A stretch of 64,000 bases of DNA from Myxococcales bacterium (GCA_022184915.1 JAGTJU010000001.1:1738057-1802056), one strand, 5' to 3'. Positions 54,965 to 63,598 are shown, counted from the stretch's first letter. Notes: generated from the sequence alone by a model not told the origin. Translations and numbers: made by a program.

Positions 54965-55387
54965 TCACGGTTTTGCTCCTTCTTGAATCCATGCGACGAC
55001 GAGGCTGACTTCGGTAGACCCGGAGGCCCACACCATGCCGCCTCCGTGCCCACGCCCGAGCGCTTTCGTCACGAGCCGACTGGCTGTGGGGTCGTTTTGG
55101 TTGACGTAGGGTAGGCTCGCCGCCAGATCGGCGCTGGCCGTCCCGGTGTAAAGCAAGGTGGTGTTCGCGGCCTGTCCCCCCGAGGAATGACAACCGGCGC
55201 ACCCCTCGGTCAGTAGGGGGAGGATGTCCGTCTCGAAGGACGCCGCCGCGCGGCCGCCCTCCGTCGCCGCGGCGTCTGGCGCGGCCGGCGCCTCGGGAAG
55301 GGGGGCGTCGTCGCCGCGCTCGAAATCGGCGCATCCGCCCATGACCACGAGCAGGGTCCAAAGAGTTGATCGGAGTTTAAAATTCAT
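54965..55387 (-). CDS. Monohaem cytochrome c lipoprotein
   Basis: This 140-residue lipoprotein has a signal ending in a lipobox MGGC (LWTLLVVMGGC). One haem site, CAGCH, lies in LPLLTEGCAGCHSSGG, the planctomycete-type cytochrome c pattern. The C-terminal GRGHGGGMVW could supply an axial Met or His. Its short length fits a small outer-membrane or periplasmic carrier. Its start overlaps the upstream cytochrome-porin gene by 11 bases, so translation is probably coupled. It sits between that gene and the decahaem gene. Confidence 0.85.
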   Translation of the reverse strand: MNFKLRSTLWTLLVVMGGCADFERGDDAPLPEAPAAPDAAATEGGRAAASFETDILPLLTEGCAGCHSSGGQAANTTLLYTGTASADLAASLPYVNQNDPTASRLVTKALGRGHGGGMVWASGSTEVSLVVAWIQEGAKP

Positions 55388-57581
55388 AGGCCACCACGAA
55401 GCGGAAGAAGTCGTCGCGGACTTCGTTTGCCTTCTCCATTTGCCAAAACTGGAACGCGCCCACCGTCAAACCGTGGGTGCGCCATACGAGACCCACGTTG
55501 TGGGTAGAGCCATCCGCCTCGGTGAACCGGGTGTCGTCTTGAATGAAGCCGCGGCGGTTGTTGAACGTGCGCAGACCCTGTCTGTATTGAAAGTAGAGGG
55601 TGTCGCTCAAGTAAAACCGCGCCACGTAGTAGCTGGCGAAATGGTAGTAGTCGCTTCCGGCGCCGCCGCCCGAGACGTCGGCACGGAGGAAGCCGAGGCC
55701 GAACGTGAACCGCTCGAGCACGGGCACACCTCGCCAACGCCAGGTGTTCAGGTCGAGGGCTTGCATGACCAACGTGCGGTCGTACCCGAGCCGGTTGCCG
55801 AGCAACGAGTAGTGTCCGTTCAAGGCGCGCCACGAGACACTGGCCCGGAGCCCGAAGGCGGGCTGAGCGTCGTCGGTGGGGGAAAAGTCGTTCTGCAGAT
55901 TCAAGATGCCCTCTTGCTGCCGCAGCCCGTAGCCGCGCACGGCGTAGAGGTCGGCCATGACGGCAACCTCCTTCACCGTCGCCGTGTACTGAAGCCCGAA
56001 GCCGTGCTGGGTGAAGACCACGGGCAGCACACGCTGGTCGAAGCCTTGGAGCCCGCCGTAGCTTTGGTGAAAGAGAGGCTCGGCGCCGAAGGGCACCAGC
56101 AGCTTGCCCATCTTGAGCCTCAGGCCCCAGCTGGCCTCCCGGGGCGAAAGCCTGAACGCGGCTTCCCAGAAGAGCAGATCAACGAGCTCCACCGTGAAGG
56201 AGACCGGATCGGGGCCATCGCCCCGACTCAGGAAGAGGAAGTGGTGGTAGTTCTGAAAGGCGCTGTTGCCCGAGGAGAATGGGTGGTTGCTCGTCGCCCG
56301 GCGCTCGAAGTTCATGTCGAAGCGCCCGTTGAGGCGCATGCCGAGCGGCAAGCCCACGCCCCCGTGGACACCGTGAGGCCCGTGATGGGGCCCGCCGGCG
56401 TGGGCGGGTGCGGCAGGGCTCGTCGCAAGTGGTGGCGGCAGATCGGCGGGGGGGGCGGACGGAAGCGGTCCCAAAGGTGCTTCGCTCAGGGTGGGCGCGG
56501 CTTCGGGGGGCGCGGCAGTGAAAGGCCCCTGGGCTCCGGCTGCGATCCATCCCGCCAAGGCTCGGTAGCCGTCACTGGCTTTGGAAAGGACGGGGGGATG
56601 CGCGGCGCCCGCGGCCTTGTCCAGCAGAAGGCTGCGTTCGGGATGCCCCGGTTCGACCAGCGCGCGGGCCGTGGCGTAGTCTCGTTCTTCGTTGCCGGTC
56701 AGGCGAAGCCTGGTGCCAGCCGCGAACCCGCCCGGCCCATGGCACGAAGCGCAGCTCTTCTGCAGATGAGCATGCACGGTCACGCTGTAGGCCACGCCTT
56801 CGGGTTTGGCCGCTTCGGCGGGGGGCGCATCGGGTTTGGGAGCCACGAGGTCGGTGACCGCCTGCTCTTCGGTGCCAAGCGGCGTTGCTTCGGGTGCCGC
56901 TTCGCCTTCGGCTTCGGCCTCAGGAGGAAGATGGGGTGCGGACGAGTCCCGTGGTTTACGGGGACGGCGCTTCGCCGGCTCCGAAGGGGACGGGACCGCG
57001 GGGGCGGGCACACGCGCGGCCTGCTCGTCGCTGGCGGGCGCGCCTGCGGTGATCCAGGCGATGAGACGACGGATCTCGGGCGAGGACGCCTTCGCGATTG
57101 CCCCGCCCCCATGGTTCTTCCCGGTGGCTTCCTGGACGAGTGCGCTGCGCGCGGGATTTTCGTTGTTCACGAGACCGGCGACGGCGACGTGATCACGTGC
57201 GGCCGCTCCGGAGAGCACCAGCTTCGTTGTCCCCGCGGGGCCGCCGGCTTGATGGCACGCCTTGCACGACTTCAGCAACCAGGGGTGAATCTGGCGCCGG
57301 AACGAAGGCACCTGCGGTTTTGTCGCGGTGCCGGGCTCCGCAGGGGCTTGCGCCGACGCGGGGAGGGGAGAAGGGGTGTCTTGGGCCGAGGGGCTTGGCT
57401 GCGGTGCCTCGGATGACTCTGCTTCTTCTGTCGGCTGGGGCTTGGGAGGGCTCTTCGCCTTGTCGAGGCCGAGCTTGTCGAGGAGTTCGTCGCGCTTGCG
57501 CTCCACCTTGCCTTGCGCGAAAGCAGGTGTGCCCATAGCCGCCAGCGCGGTCATGCTGAGGGTGACGAGCAGCGACTTCAT
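55377..57581 (-). CDS. Cytochrome-porin fusion: two cytochrome c modules plus outer-membrane beta-barrel
   Basis: This 734-residue protein has a signal peptide (residues 1-22), a Pro-rich linker and two cytochrome c modules. The haem sites are CKACH (106-110) and CASCH (277-281). Each module has the KxCxxCHxxGG/PGG pattern and an IAWITAGAP or LAGWIAAGA segment of planctomycete-type cytochromes. A His-rich linker (HAGGPHHGPHGVHGG) leads to about 330 residues that look like a beta-barrel: alternating hydrophobic strands (FRLSPREASWGLRLKMGKLL, RFDMNFERR) and a C-terminal aromatic residue (FVVAYEF). Fusing cytochrome and porin would let electrons cross the outer membrane without separate MtrA/MtrB. 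ATG at 57581 is used. It overlaps the next gene by 11 bases. Confidence 0.75.
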   Translation of the reverse strand: MKSLLVTLSMTALAAMGTPAFAQGKVERKRDELLDKLGLDKAKSPPKPQPTEEAESSEAPQPSPSAQDTPSPLPASAQAPAEPGTATKPQVPSFRRQIHPWLLKSCKACHQAGGPAGTTKLVLSGAAARDHVAVAGLVNNENPARSALVQEATGKNHGGGAIAKASSPEIRRLIAWITAGAPASDEQAARVPAPAVPSPSEPAKRRPRKPRDSSAPHLPPEAEAEGEAAPEATPLGTEEQAVTDLVAPKPDAPPAEAAKPEGVAYSVTVHAHLQKSCASCHGPGGFAAGTRLRLTGNEERDYATARALVEPGHPERSLLLDKAAGAAHPPVLSKASDGYRALAGWIAAGAQGPFTAAPPEAAPTLSEAPLGPLPSAPPADLPPPLATSPAAPAHAGGPHHGPHGVHGGVGLPLGMRLNGRFDMNFERRATSNHPFSSGNSAFQNYHHFLFLSRGDGPDPVSFTVELVDLLFWEAAFRLSPREASWGLRLKMGKLLVPFGAEPLFHQSYGGLQGFDQRVLPVVFTQHGFGLQYTATVKEVAVMADLYAVRGYGLRQQEGILNLQNDFSPTDDAQPAFGLRASVSWRALNGHYSLLGNRLGYDRTLVMQALDLNTWRWRGVPVLERFTFGLGFLRADVSGGGAGSDYYHFASYYVARFYLSDTLYFQYRQGLRTFNNRRGFIQDDTRFTEADGSTHNVGLVWRTHGLTVGAFQFWQMEKANEVRDDFFRFVVAYEF

Positions 57582-57585
57582 ACGC

Positions 57586-57951
57586 TCACTCGGGGACATG
57601 GCATGCCTCGCATTTGAGTGAGGTGACGGCCTGGGCGGCCTTTCCGTCATGGCACGCACCGCAGGCGCGTCCCTGGTTCATGTCTTCGTGGGTGAAGGCG
57701 AGGGGCATTTGGGGGAAGAGGGAGGGGTGGCACACGTAACACTGAAATTGGTTGTGCCCGCGGTGGGAAAAGAGGGCGCTCGGCTGGGGCGTGCCCGGGG
57801 GATGTGGTTTGGCTTTCGGGATGCGCAGGGTGGCCGGGAGCGCAAACGCCAACAAGGCTCCCCCCGCGACCCCGACAAGAACGATCCCGCCCTTGACCGC
57901 ACGGACGCGCAACGCACCCGCAGCCCGTGGGCCCGCAAGTCTTCGTCTCAT
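57586..57951 (-). CDS. Membrane-anchored trihaem cytochrome (class III-like)
   Basis: This 121-residue protein has one N-terminal membrane segment (GGIVLVGVAGGALLAFALPA) and three haem sites: CYVCH, CGACH and CEACH. SHRGHNQFQ and FTHEDMNQGRACGACHDGK give extra His ligands, as in cytochrome c3/c7-like domains. It is probably anchored in the inner membrane and passes electrons across the periplasm. Its ATG overlaps the stop of the preceding gene (ATGA), and it ends five bases before the cytochrome-porin start, so it is part of the same operon. Confidence 0.85.
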   Translation of the reverse strand: MRRRLAGPRAAGALRVRAVKGGIVLVGVAGGALLAFALPATLRIPKAKPHPPGTPQPSALFSHRGHNQFQCYVCHPSLFPQMPLAFTHEDMNQGRACGACHDGKAAQAVTSLKCEACHVPE

Positions 57952-58151
57952 ACCGCCCCCTTCTCCTTCAGATCGCGCCACACCACCGACAAAAAGATTG
58001 CCGCGCCCGCCAACACGAGAGGTACCCCTAAAGATACCGCCACGACGAAGGTGATGGGGGTCCAGTAGACCAGGGCACCCAATTGCAGCAGCAGGCCGGC
58101 CCCCGTCAAGCCCAACCCTCTGCGAACCCGTCGTTCTTTGCTGATGCTCAT
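57948..58151 (-). CDS. Small membrane protein in cytochrome operon
   Basis: This 67-residue protein has two hydrophobic segments (LGLTGAGLLLQLGALVYW and FVVAVSLGVPLVLAGAAIFL) and a basic N-terminus. It has no cysteines or His residues for haem. It overlaps the upstream tetrahaem gene and the downstream trihaem gene by ATGA junctions on both sides, which shows tight coupling. It may be an assembly or stabilising subunit of the quinol dehydrogenase. I do not recognise a family. Confidence 0.72.
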   Translation of the reverse strand: MSISKERRVRRGLGLTGAGLLLQLGALVYWTPITFVVAVSLGVPLVLAGAAIFLSVVWRDLKEKGAV

Positions 58152-58762
58152 GTTCCCGTCTTCGCTTGCCAGAAGTCGTTCGCCCTGACCGCGTCCATGT
58201 CGTGCGCCACGTTGTGGCAGCGGAGGCACGACATCTCGTTCGACAGGATGGGTTTCATCACCGGCTGGTGAGGCTCCGATTCGACGAAATGACGACTGTC
58301 CTCGTGACAGTGGAGGCAGTTGGAGTTCGGATAGGGCTGGTAAAGCGCGAACGTCTTGGGAACGGTTCCGAAGTAGTGCACCCACACGTGACGAAGGCCG
58401 TTGAGTTTCGCGTGCACGTCACCGAAGAGAGCGTAGTCTTTGTGGCAGTCGTAACAGACGCGGTCGCGATCGATCAGGCGGTTTTGGTAGTGCACGGCCG
58501 CCAGCGCCCGGGGGTTGTCCACGAAGAGGCTCTTGCCGTGGTCCTGCATTTCGTGACAATCGAGGCAGAAGCGGGTCCGGCTGGACTCGTTGATTCCCAC
58601 CGCGACGGAGCCCGTGGTCACCATCACGGGCAGGATCACGCCGCCCGCGAGCAGCGCCAGCTTGCCCCAGTGGGCCTGAAGAAACGACGGGACGCCGATG
58701 AATAAAAACACCGCCAAACCCAACGCCAACGCCAGCGCCCCGATTACGATCGTCTGTGCCAT
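58148..58762 (-). CDS. NapC/NirT/NrfH-type tetrahaem cytochrome
   Basis: This 204-residue protein has an N-terminal membrane region (TIVIGALALALGLAVFLFIG and LALLAGGVILPVMVTTGSVAV) and four haem sites: CLDCH, CYDCH, CLHCH and CLRCH. The pattern FCLDCHEMQDHGKSL is typical of the NapC/NrfH family, which oxidises menaquinol and passes electrons to periplasmic cytochromes. Two membrane segments rather than one make it a little unusual. It is the first gene of the cluster, consistent with feeding electrons from the quinol pool. ATG at 58762 is used; upstream in-frame codons lack support. Confidence 0.88.
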   Translation of the reverse strand: MAQTIVIGALALALGLAVFLFIGVPSFLQAHWGKLALLAGGVILPVMVTTGSVAVGINESSRTRFCLDCHEMQDHGKSLFVDNPRALAAVHYQNRLIDRDRVCYDCHKDYALFGDVHAKLNGLRHVWVHYFGTVPKTFALYQPYPNSNCLHCHEDSRHFVESEPHQPVMKPILSNEMSCLRCHNVAHDMDAVRANDFWQAKTGT

Positions 58763-58804
58763 GAGAAGCCCCGGCGGGCGCGTCATGCAAAGGACTTGCC
58801 ACCC

Positions 58805-59208
58805 GTGAGGCCGCTCTTTGTCTATGGCTCGCTCATGCGAGGCGAGTCGAATGCGCACATGTTGCGCGGCGCCCACTTCCTGGGCGAAAACTTGTCGGGC
58901 TCGGGATACGCGCTCGTGGACCTCGGGCCCCCGGCATGGTAGCTGCCAGGGGCGCGGGCCGAGTGGCGGGAGAGCTCTATGCGGTCGAGTCCTTGCTCTT
59001 GGCGAAGCTCGACGCTTTCGAGGAGCATCCGCACGTGTATCGACGCAGCTTCATCCAAACGCTGGCAGGGGACGTGGTGCAGGCTTATCTCTTGCGACCT
59101 GAGCAGGCGCGGGGGCTGCCGGTGATGGCCTCCGGCTGTTGGCGCCGGCGAGACGAAGCAGGCGAGAGGCACCGAGCGGTGGACCTGCCGGGAGGGCACA
59201 AGCCGTGA
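58805..59208 (+). pseudogene. Frameshifted gamma-glutamylcyclotransferase (AIG2-like)
   Basis: The first frame, from GTG 58805, reads VRPLFVYGSLMRGESNAHM, the classic FVYGSLxxG opening of the gamma-glutamylcyclotransferase family, and stops at 58938-58940 after ALVDLGPPAW. The expected continuation (GRVAGELYAVESLLLAKLDAFEEHPHVYRR) is found in the next frame from about 58957 to the stop at 59208. A one-base deletion in the GGGCCCCC run near 58928-58933 would explain it. It is a disrupted gene or a sequencing error; the first would mean loss of function. Confidence 0.7.
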
Positions 59209-59290
59209 GCCGAGCGAGCCTGTGCGACAGCAGGCCCCCTCTCTCCTAGACGGAGGCAGGTTTGGCCGGTAGCTTCGACAGCCTCGCCAC

Positions 59291-59605
59291 ATGCCTCGTC
59301 TCACGTTCCTTCCTCTCAACCTCGTCGTCGACTGCTCCGAGGGTGAGAGTGTCTTTGACGCTGGGCGCAGGGCGGGCGTTCCTATCAGCACCGCCTGCGT
59401 GGGCCGGGGCACCTGCGGCCTGTGTCGTGTGCGTGTGCGGGAGGGCGAGGCCAACCTGACGGCGTTCACAGAGACCGAGAGCCGTCATCTTGGCAACGTC
59501 TACTTCCTGACGAAGGAGAGACTGTCCTGCCAAACCCGGGTGCTGGGCGACGCCGCCGTCGAGACGCGGTTGGCGGAGGCCCGGCCCCCAGGGAAGAGCC
59601 GCTGA
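59291..59605 (+). CDS. 2Fe-2S ferredoxin (plant/vertebrate-type fold)
   Basis: This 104-residue protein has the beta-grasp 2Fe-2S ferredoxin pattern. It contains [11 protein letters not shown] (Cys spaced CxxxxxCxxC) and the fourth Cys in [11 protein letters not shown]. The N-terminal beta sheet ([13 protein letters not shown]) and [13 protein letters not shown] match the family. It transfers single electrons between flavoproteins and oxygenases or similar enzymes; no partner enzyme is adjacent. ATG at 59291 is used. It ends 121 bases before the dehydrogenase gene. Confidence 0.9.
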   Translation: MPRLTFLPLNLVVDCSEGESVFDAGRRAGVPISTACVGRGTCGLCRVRVREGEANLTAFTETESRHLGNVYFLTKERLSCQTRVLGDAAVETRLAEARPPGKSR

Positions 59606-59651
59606 AAGGGCGGTACGGGCGGGAGCGCGTCCGCCGCGGTGAAACCCTGTG

Positions 59652-59678
59652 TTGCAATGTGTGATTTTTTGTTATACC
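59652..59678 (+). promoter_or_regulatory. Possible promoter of sugar-acid operon
   Basis: An AT-rich segment in the gap before the dehydrogenase gene holds TTGCAA (59652-59657) and TATACC (59673-59678), about 15 bases apart, which is short for a sigma-70 promoter. It is the only AT-rich candidate in the 121-base gap. Confidence 0.3.
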
Positions 59679-59726
59679 GAAGCCGTGGCGACGTGGCCAC
59701 GTGCGTGACGCATCAGGACACACGGC

Positions 59727-60764
59727 ATGAGCACCTTACGATTCGCGACCTTCGGTGCGGGGTTCTGGGCCCCGTTCCAGTTGGCGGCGTGGCGAGAACT
59801 TCCGGACAACACGTGCGTGGCCCTGTGCAACCCCACGCGCGCCAAGGCCGAGGCGCTCGCGAAGCGATTGGAGATCCCGAACGTATACGCTGATCCCGCC
59901 GAGCTGCTCGCCCGCGAGCGGCTGGATTTCGTCGACATCGTCAGCGCGGTGCCAAGCCACTACCCGCTGGTCGACCTTGCCCTCGACCACGGCATGGCCG
60001 TCATCTGTCAAAAACCCATGACCGAGACCCTCGAGCAGGCGGAGACTTTGGTCCGCAAGGCCAAGCGGGCCGGTGTGCCCTTTTTCGTGCACGAGAACTT
60101 TCGTTGGCAAGCGCCCCTCCGTGCTCTTGCCGGGCTGCTGAACGCCGGGGCAATCGGAACACCGTTTCGCAGCCGCATCGACTTCATCTCGGGCTTTCCG
60201 GTCTTCGATAACCAGCCCGCCCTCAAGTCGATGGATCCCTTCATCCTGATGGATATCGGCACGCACATTCTCGACGTGGCCCGCTTTTTGTTCGGCGAGG
60301 CCGAGCGGCTCTATTGCCAGACCCAACGCATCCACACCGACATCGCCGGCGAGGACGTGGCCACGGTGACCTTGAGCATGACGTCCGGCGCGACCGTGGT
60401 CTGTCACATGGCGTATGCCGGTACGCCGGTCGAACGAGAGGCGTTTCCGCAGCCGCTCGTGTTCGTGGAGGGGACGAAGGGTTCGGTGGAGCTCGCGCCT
60501 GATTGTACGCTCCGATTGACCACCAAAGAGGGCACGAAGCTCACCCGGCATCCGCCTCCGCGCTACCCCTGGGCCGACCCTGCGTACGCCGTGGTTCTTT
60601 CCAGCATCGTGCCGTGCAACGAGAACCTGCTCGGCGCCTTGACGGGCCGGGGGCAGGCGGAGACCACCGGAGAAGACAACTTGGAAACTCTGCGGCTGGT
60701 GTTTGCCGCCGTCGATTCGGCTCACCGACGTGAGGCGCTTCGCCTCGCGGCCGGGCGGGCATAA
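59727..60764 (+). CDS. Gfo/Idh/MocA dehydrogenase, candidate D-apiose dehydrogenase
   Basis: This 345-residue NAD(P)-dependent dehydrogenase has the N-terminal Rossmann motif (FATFGAGFWAPFQLAAW) and the EKP-type catalytic Lys in VICQKPMTETLEQAE. The C-terminal half has DIGTHILDVARFLFG, with Asp and His positioned as catalytic residues in the GxxxHxxD region. Family members oxidise sugars or sugar acids. The next three genes match the D-apionate pathway, in which the first enzyme (ApsD) is a Gfo/Idh/MocA apiose dehydrogenase, so that role is inferred from context. ATG at 59727 is used. Confidence 0.82.
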   Translation: MSTLRFATFGAGFWAPFQLAAWRELPDNTCVALCNPTRAKAEALAKRLEIPNVYADPAELLARERLDFVDIVSAVPSHYPLVDLALDHGMAVICQKPMTETLEQAETLVRKAKRAGVPFFVHENFRWQAPLRALAGLLNAGAIGTPFRSRIDFISGFPVFDNQPALKSMDPFILMDIGTHILDVARFLFGEAERLYCQTQRIHTDIAGEDVATVTLSMTSGATVVCHMAYAGTPVEREAFPQPLVFVEGTKGSVELAPDCTLRLTTKEGTKLTRHPPPRYPWADPAYAVVLSSIVPCNENLLGALTGRGQAETTGEDNLETLRLVFAAVDSAHRREALRLAAGRA

Positions 60765-60834
60765 CCCGGGCTCCCCAGCAGGGGCTTGCCTGCACCCATA
60801 GAAAATGCGCTGCTCGCGGCGAAGGCCATTCTTC

Positions 60835-62136
60835 ATGTCAGAACCTCGCATAGAAGCCACCTACCTCATCGAAACTCCGCAGCCGCTCGAAAAAGCCGTG
60901 CAGGTCATGGCGGGCGAGCAGTCGACCGGCACGTTCATTCGCGTCCCGGGTGAGACGGACGAGCTGCGTGAGAAGCACGCCGCGCGTGTCGTGTCGCTCG
61001 AAGAGCTCGAGCCCGCGCCCGGGCCGAGCCTTCCGGGCTCGAAGGCACCTTCGGGATCAGGCGGGCCTCCGGTCTACCGCCGTGCCCGCGTGGTGCTCTC
61101 GTTCCCGCTGTCGAACATGGGGCCCTCGCTGCCGAACCTGGTGGCCACGGTGATGGGTAACCTTTTCGAGCTCAGCCCCTTTTCGGGCCTGAAGCTGCTC
61201 GATCTGGATCTGCCGCCCGCCTTCGCCGAGGCGTACCCGGGACCTCAATTCGGCGTGCCTGGAACGCGCAAGCTCGCCGGCGTCCAGAACCGGCCAATCA
61301 TTGGCACGATCATCAAACCCAGCGTGGGGCTCACGCCGGCTGCCACGGCGGACACGGTGCGCATCCTGGCCGAGGCCGGCTTGGACTTCATCAAGGATGA
61401 CGAGCTGCAGGCCAACGGTCCGCACTCGCCCTTCGACGAACGAGTCAAGGCCGTCATGAGGGTCATCAACGAGCACGCCGACCGTACCGGCAAAAAGGTG
61501 ATGTACGCCTTCAACTTGACCGACGAGGTCGATGAGATGCGCCGGCACCACGACACCGTGGTGGCCGCGGGGGGCACCTGTGTGATGCTCAGCATGAACA
61601 GCGTGGGGCTTCCCGCGCTGGCACATCTGCGCCGGCATACCGCCCTGCCGATCCACGGACACCGCAACGGTTGGGGTATGTTGACCCGCTCGCCTGCCTT
61701 GGGCATGGAGTACAGCGCCTACCAAAAGCTCTATCGCCTGGCCGGCGTGGATCACCTTCACTGCAACGGTCTTCGGAACAAGTTCTGGGAGCCCGACGAG
61801 TCGGTGCTCAGAAGCGCCCGGGGCTGTCTCACCGGTATGTTTGGCAGCAAGGCGTTCATGGATTACGGGCCTTCAGGCTACACCGTGATGCCCGTGCTCT
61901 CGTCAGCGCAGTGGGCCGGCCAGGCGCCCGATACGTACGCGGCGCTGGGGACCACGGATGTGATGTACGTCTGTGGAGGCGGGATCTTCGCTCACCCGGG
62001 CGGCATCGCGGCGGGAGTCGTCAGCGTGCAGCAAGGTTGGGAGGCCGCGATTCAAGGCATCTCCCTGGAAGACTACGCAAAAACGCACGTCGAGCTCGCG
62101 CAGGCGCTGAAGCTCTACGCGGTCGCCGGTGCCTGA
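60835..62136 (+). CDS. oiaX: RuBisCO-like protein, OiaX type
   Basis: This 433-residue protein has the large-subunit RuBisCO fold but not the carboxylase motifs. The catalytic Lys is in GTIIKPSVGL, where RuBisCO has KPK. The carbamylated Lys/metal site is KDDE in DFIKDDELQANGPHSPF. HGHRNGWG and CGGGIFAHPGG give the other active-site blocks. In D-apionate catabolism such a protein (OiaX) splits 3-oxo-isoapionate 4-phosphate to 3-phosphoglycerate and glycolate. The neighbouring kinase and ApnO-like genes support that. ATG at 60835 is used; an upstream ATG at 60805 is possible. Other RuBisCO-like subgroups cannot be ruled out without a tree. Confidence 0.75.
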   Translation: MSEPRIEATYLIETPQPLEKAVQVMAGEQSTGTFIRVPGETDELREKHAARVVSLEELEPAPGPSLPGSKAPSGSGGPPVYRRARVVLSFPLSNMGPSLPNLVATVMGNLFELSPFSGLKLLDLDLPPAFAEAYPGPQFGVPGTRKLAGVQNRPIIGTIIKPSVGLTPAATADTVRILAEAGLDFIKDDELQANGPHSPFDERVKAVMRVINEHADRTGKKVMYAFNLTDEVDEMRRHHDTVVAAGGTCVMLSMNSVGLPALAHLRRHTALPIHGHRNGWGMLTRSPALGMEYSAYQKLYRLAGVDHLHCNGLRNKFWEPDESVLRSARGCLTGMFGSKAFMDYGPSGYTVMPVLSSAQWAGQAPDTYAALGTTDVMYVCGGGIFAHPGGIAAGVVSVQQGWEAAIQGISLEDYAKTHVELAQALKLYAVAGA

Positions 62137-62159
62137 GACCTCCTGACGCTCACTCAGCC

Positions 62160-63554
62160 ATGTCGGACACGTCCAACCTGCTGCTCACGTTCTTTGGTGA
62201 CGACAACACCGGGTCGACGGACTCGATGGAAGCGCTCGCCTTGGCAGGTGTGAGTACGGTGCTCTTCCTCGACCCGCCCACGCCCCGAGATCTTGCGCAC
62301 TTCCCGGGCGTGCAGGCCGTGGGCGTGGCAGGCATGACGCGGGCGCTGCCGCCCGACGAGATGGAAAGCGTACTCGAACCCGCGTTTCGAGCCCTTCGCG
62401 CCCTGGGCGCGCCGTTGTGTCACTACAAGGTTTGCTCGACCTTCGACTCGGCGCCGCACGTGGGTAGCATCGGACGCGCCATCGACGTTGGCATGCGGGT
62501 GTTTCAGGCAGAGAGGGTGCCGCTCCTGGTGGGGGCGCCTGCCTTGCGTCGCTACACGCTTTTCGGCACTCACTTTGCCACCGTCGGGCAAGAGACCTTT
62601 CGGCTCGATCGTCACCCCACCATGAGCCGTCACCCGGTCACGCCCATGAACGAAGCCGATCTTCGTCGGCACCTTCGCGCACAAAGCACGAAGAGCGTGG
62701 CGTCGTTCGATATCCTCGCCCTCGAGGGCTCCTGGCAGGAGGTCCAGGAACGCTTCGACGCGTGGCAGGCGGGTGAGCGTGCCGACGTGGTGCTGTTCGA
62801 CGTGCTCGACGACGCGCGCCTCGCGACGGCGGGCCAGCTGATCTGGCGGGAAGCCCATCGGGGCAACGCCTTCGTGGTGGGATCTTCGGGCGTGGAGTAT
62901 GCGCTGGTGTTGGCCCTGCGGCAGGCGGGGCTCGTGCCCGAGACCCCGCGTGAGCGGACCTCTCTTGGCAAGGAGCGCCAGGTGCTGGTCGTCTCGGGGA
63001 GTTGCTCTCCGGTGACTCAGGCCCAGATCGATCGTGCCCTCGCCGAGGGCAGCGGCTTCGAGGGTCTCGACGTGGGCGCGGCCTCGTTGCTCGACAGGGC
63101 AAACTCCGAGGCTGCCCGTGAGCTCGCGGTGCGGGGAGCCCTTGCGATCCTGGAAAGAGGAGCTTCGCCGCTTCTCTACTCGGCACGGGGGCCCGAGGAC
63201 GAACGCATCGGCCGGGCCGAGGCCGTGTGGAGAGCGTCGCACGGCGGCGGGGGTGGGCCCGGCCGGGCCCTCGGTGAGCAGCTCGGCCTGATCGTCCGTG
63301 CGGTGCTGGAGCGCTGGAACGCTCACTCGCGCCGGTTACGTCGGGTGATCGTGGCCGGGGGCGATACGTCCGGCCACGGGGCACGGCGGCTGGGTGTAGA
63401 GGCCCTCACGATCGTGGGCCCCACGGCGCCCGGTTCGCCGCTGTGCCGGGCTCATGCTTCGGATCCCCTGATCGACGGTCTCGACCTGCTGTTCAAGGGA
63501 GGCCAGGTGGGCCGCACCGACTTTTTCGAGGCCGTGCGCGACGGCGCATTCTGA
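62160..63554 (+). CDS. oiaK: DUF1537 four-carbon acid sugar kinase, OiaK type
   Basis: This 464-residue kinase of the DUF1537 family phosphorylates small keto sugar acids. The N-terminal DDNTGSTD matches the DDFTGATD motif, and YKVCSTFDSAPHVGSIGRAI matches the substrate-binding YKxCSTFDSSP block. The C-terminal nucleotide domain has VLVVSGSCSPVTQAQI and VIVAGGDTSGHGARRL. In the apionate route OiaK phosphorylates 3-oxo-isoapionate before OiaX acts. It begins 23 bases after the RuBisCO-like gene. ATG at 62160 is used. Confidence 0.8.
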   Translation: MSDTSNLLLTFFGDDNTGSTDSMEALALAGVSTVLFLDPPTPRDLAHFPGVQAVGVAGMTRALPPDEMESVLEPAFRALRALGAPLCHYKVCSTFDSAPHVGSIGRAIDVGMRVFQAERVPLLVGAPALRRYTLFGTHFATVGQETFRLDRHPTMSRHPVTPMNEADLRRHLRAQSTKSVASFDILALEGSWQEVQERFDAWQAGERADVVLFDVLDDARLATAGQLIWREAHRGNAFVVGSSGVEYALVLALRQAGLVPETPRERTSLGKERQVLVVSGSCSPVTQAQIDRALAEGSGFEGLDVGAASLLDRANSEAARELAVRGALAILERGASPLLYSARGPEDERIGRAEAVWRASHGGGGGPGRALGEQLGLIVRAVLERWNAHSRRLRRVIVAGGDTSGHGARRLGVEALTIVGPTAPGSPLCRAHASDPLIDGLDLLFKGGQVGRTDFFEAVRDGAF

Positions 63555-63598
63555 GAACGAATCATGCGCCCACGACGGGGCGACAAGGAGCGAGACCA

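Noticed and set aside
60835-62136. RuBisCO for carbon fixation
   Set aside because: The KPK and other carboxylase residues are changed, and the neighbours are sugar-acid catabolic enzymes, not Calvin-cycle genes.
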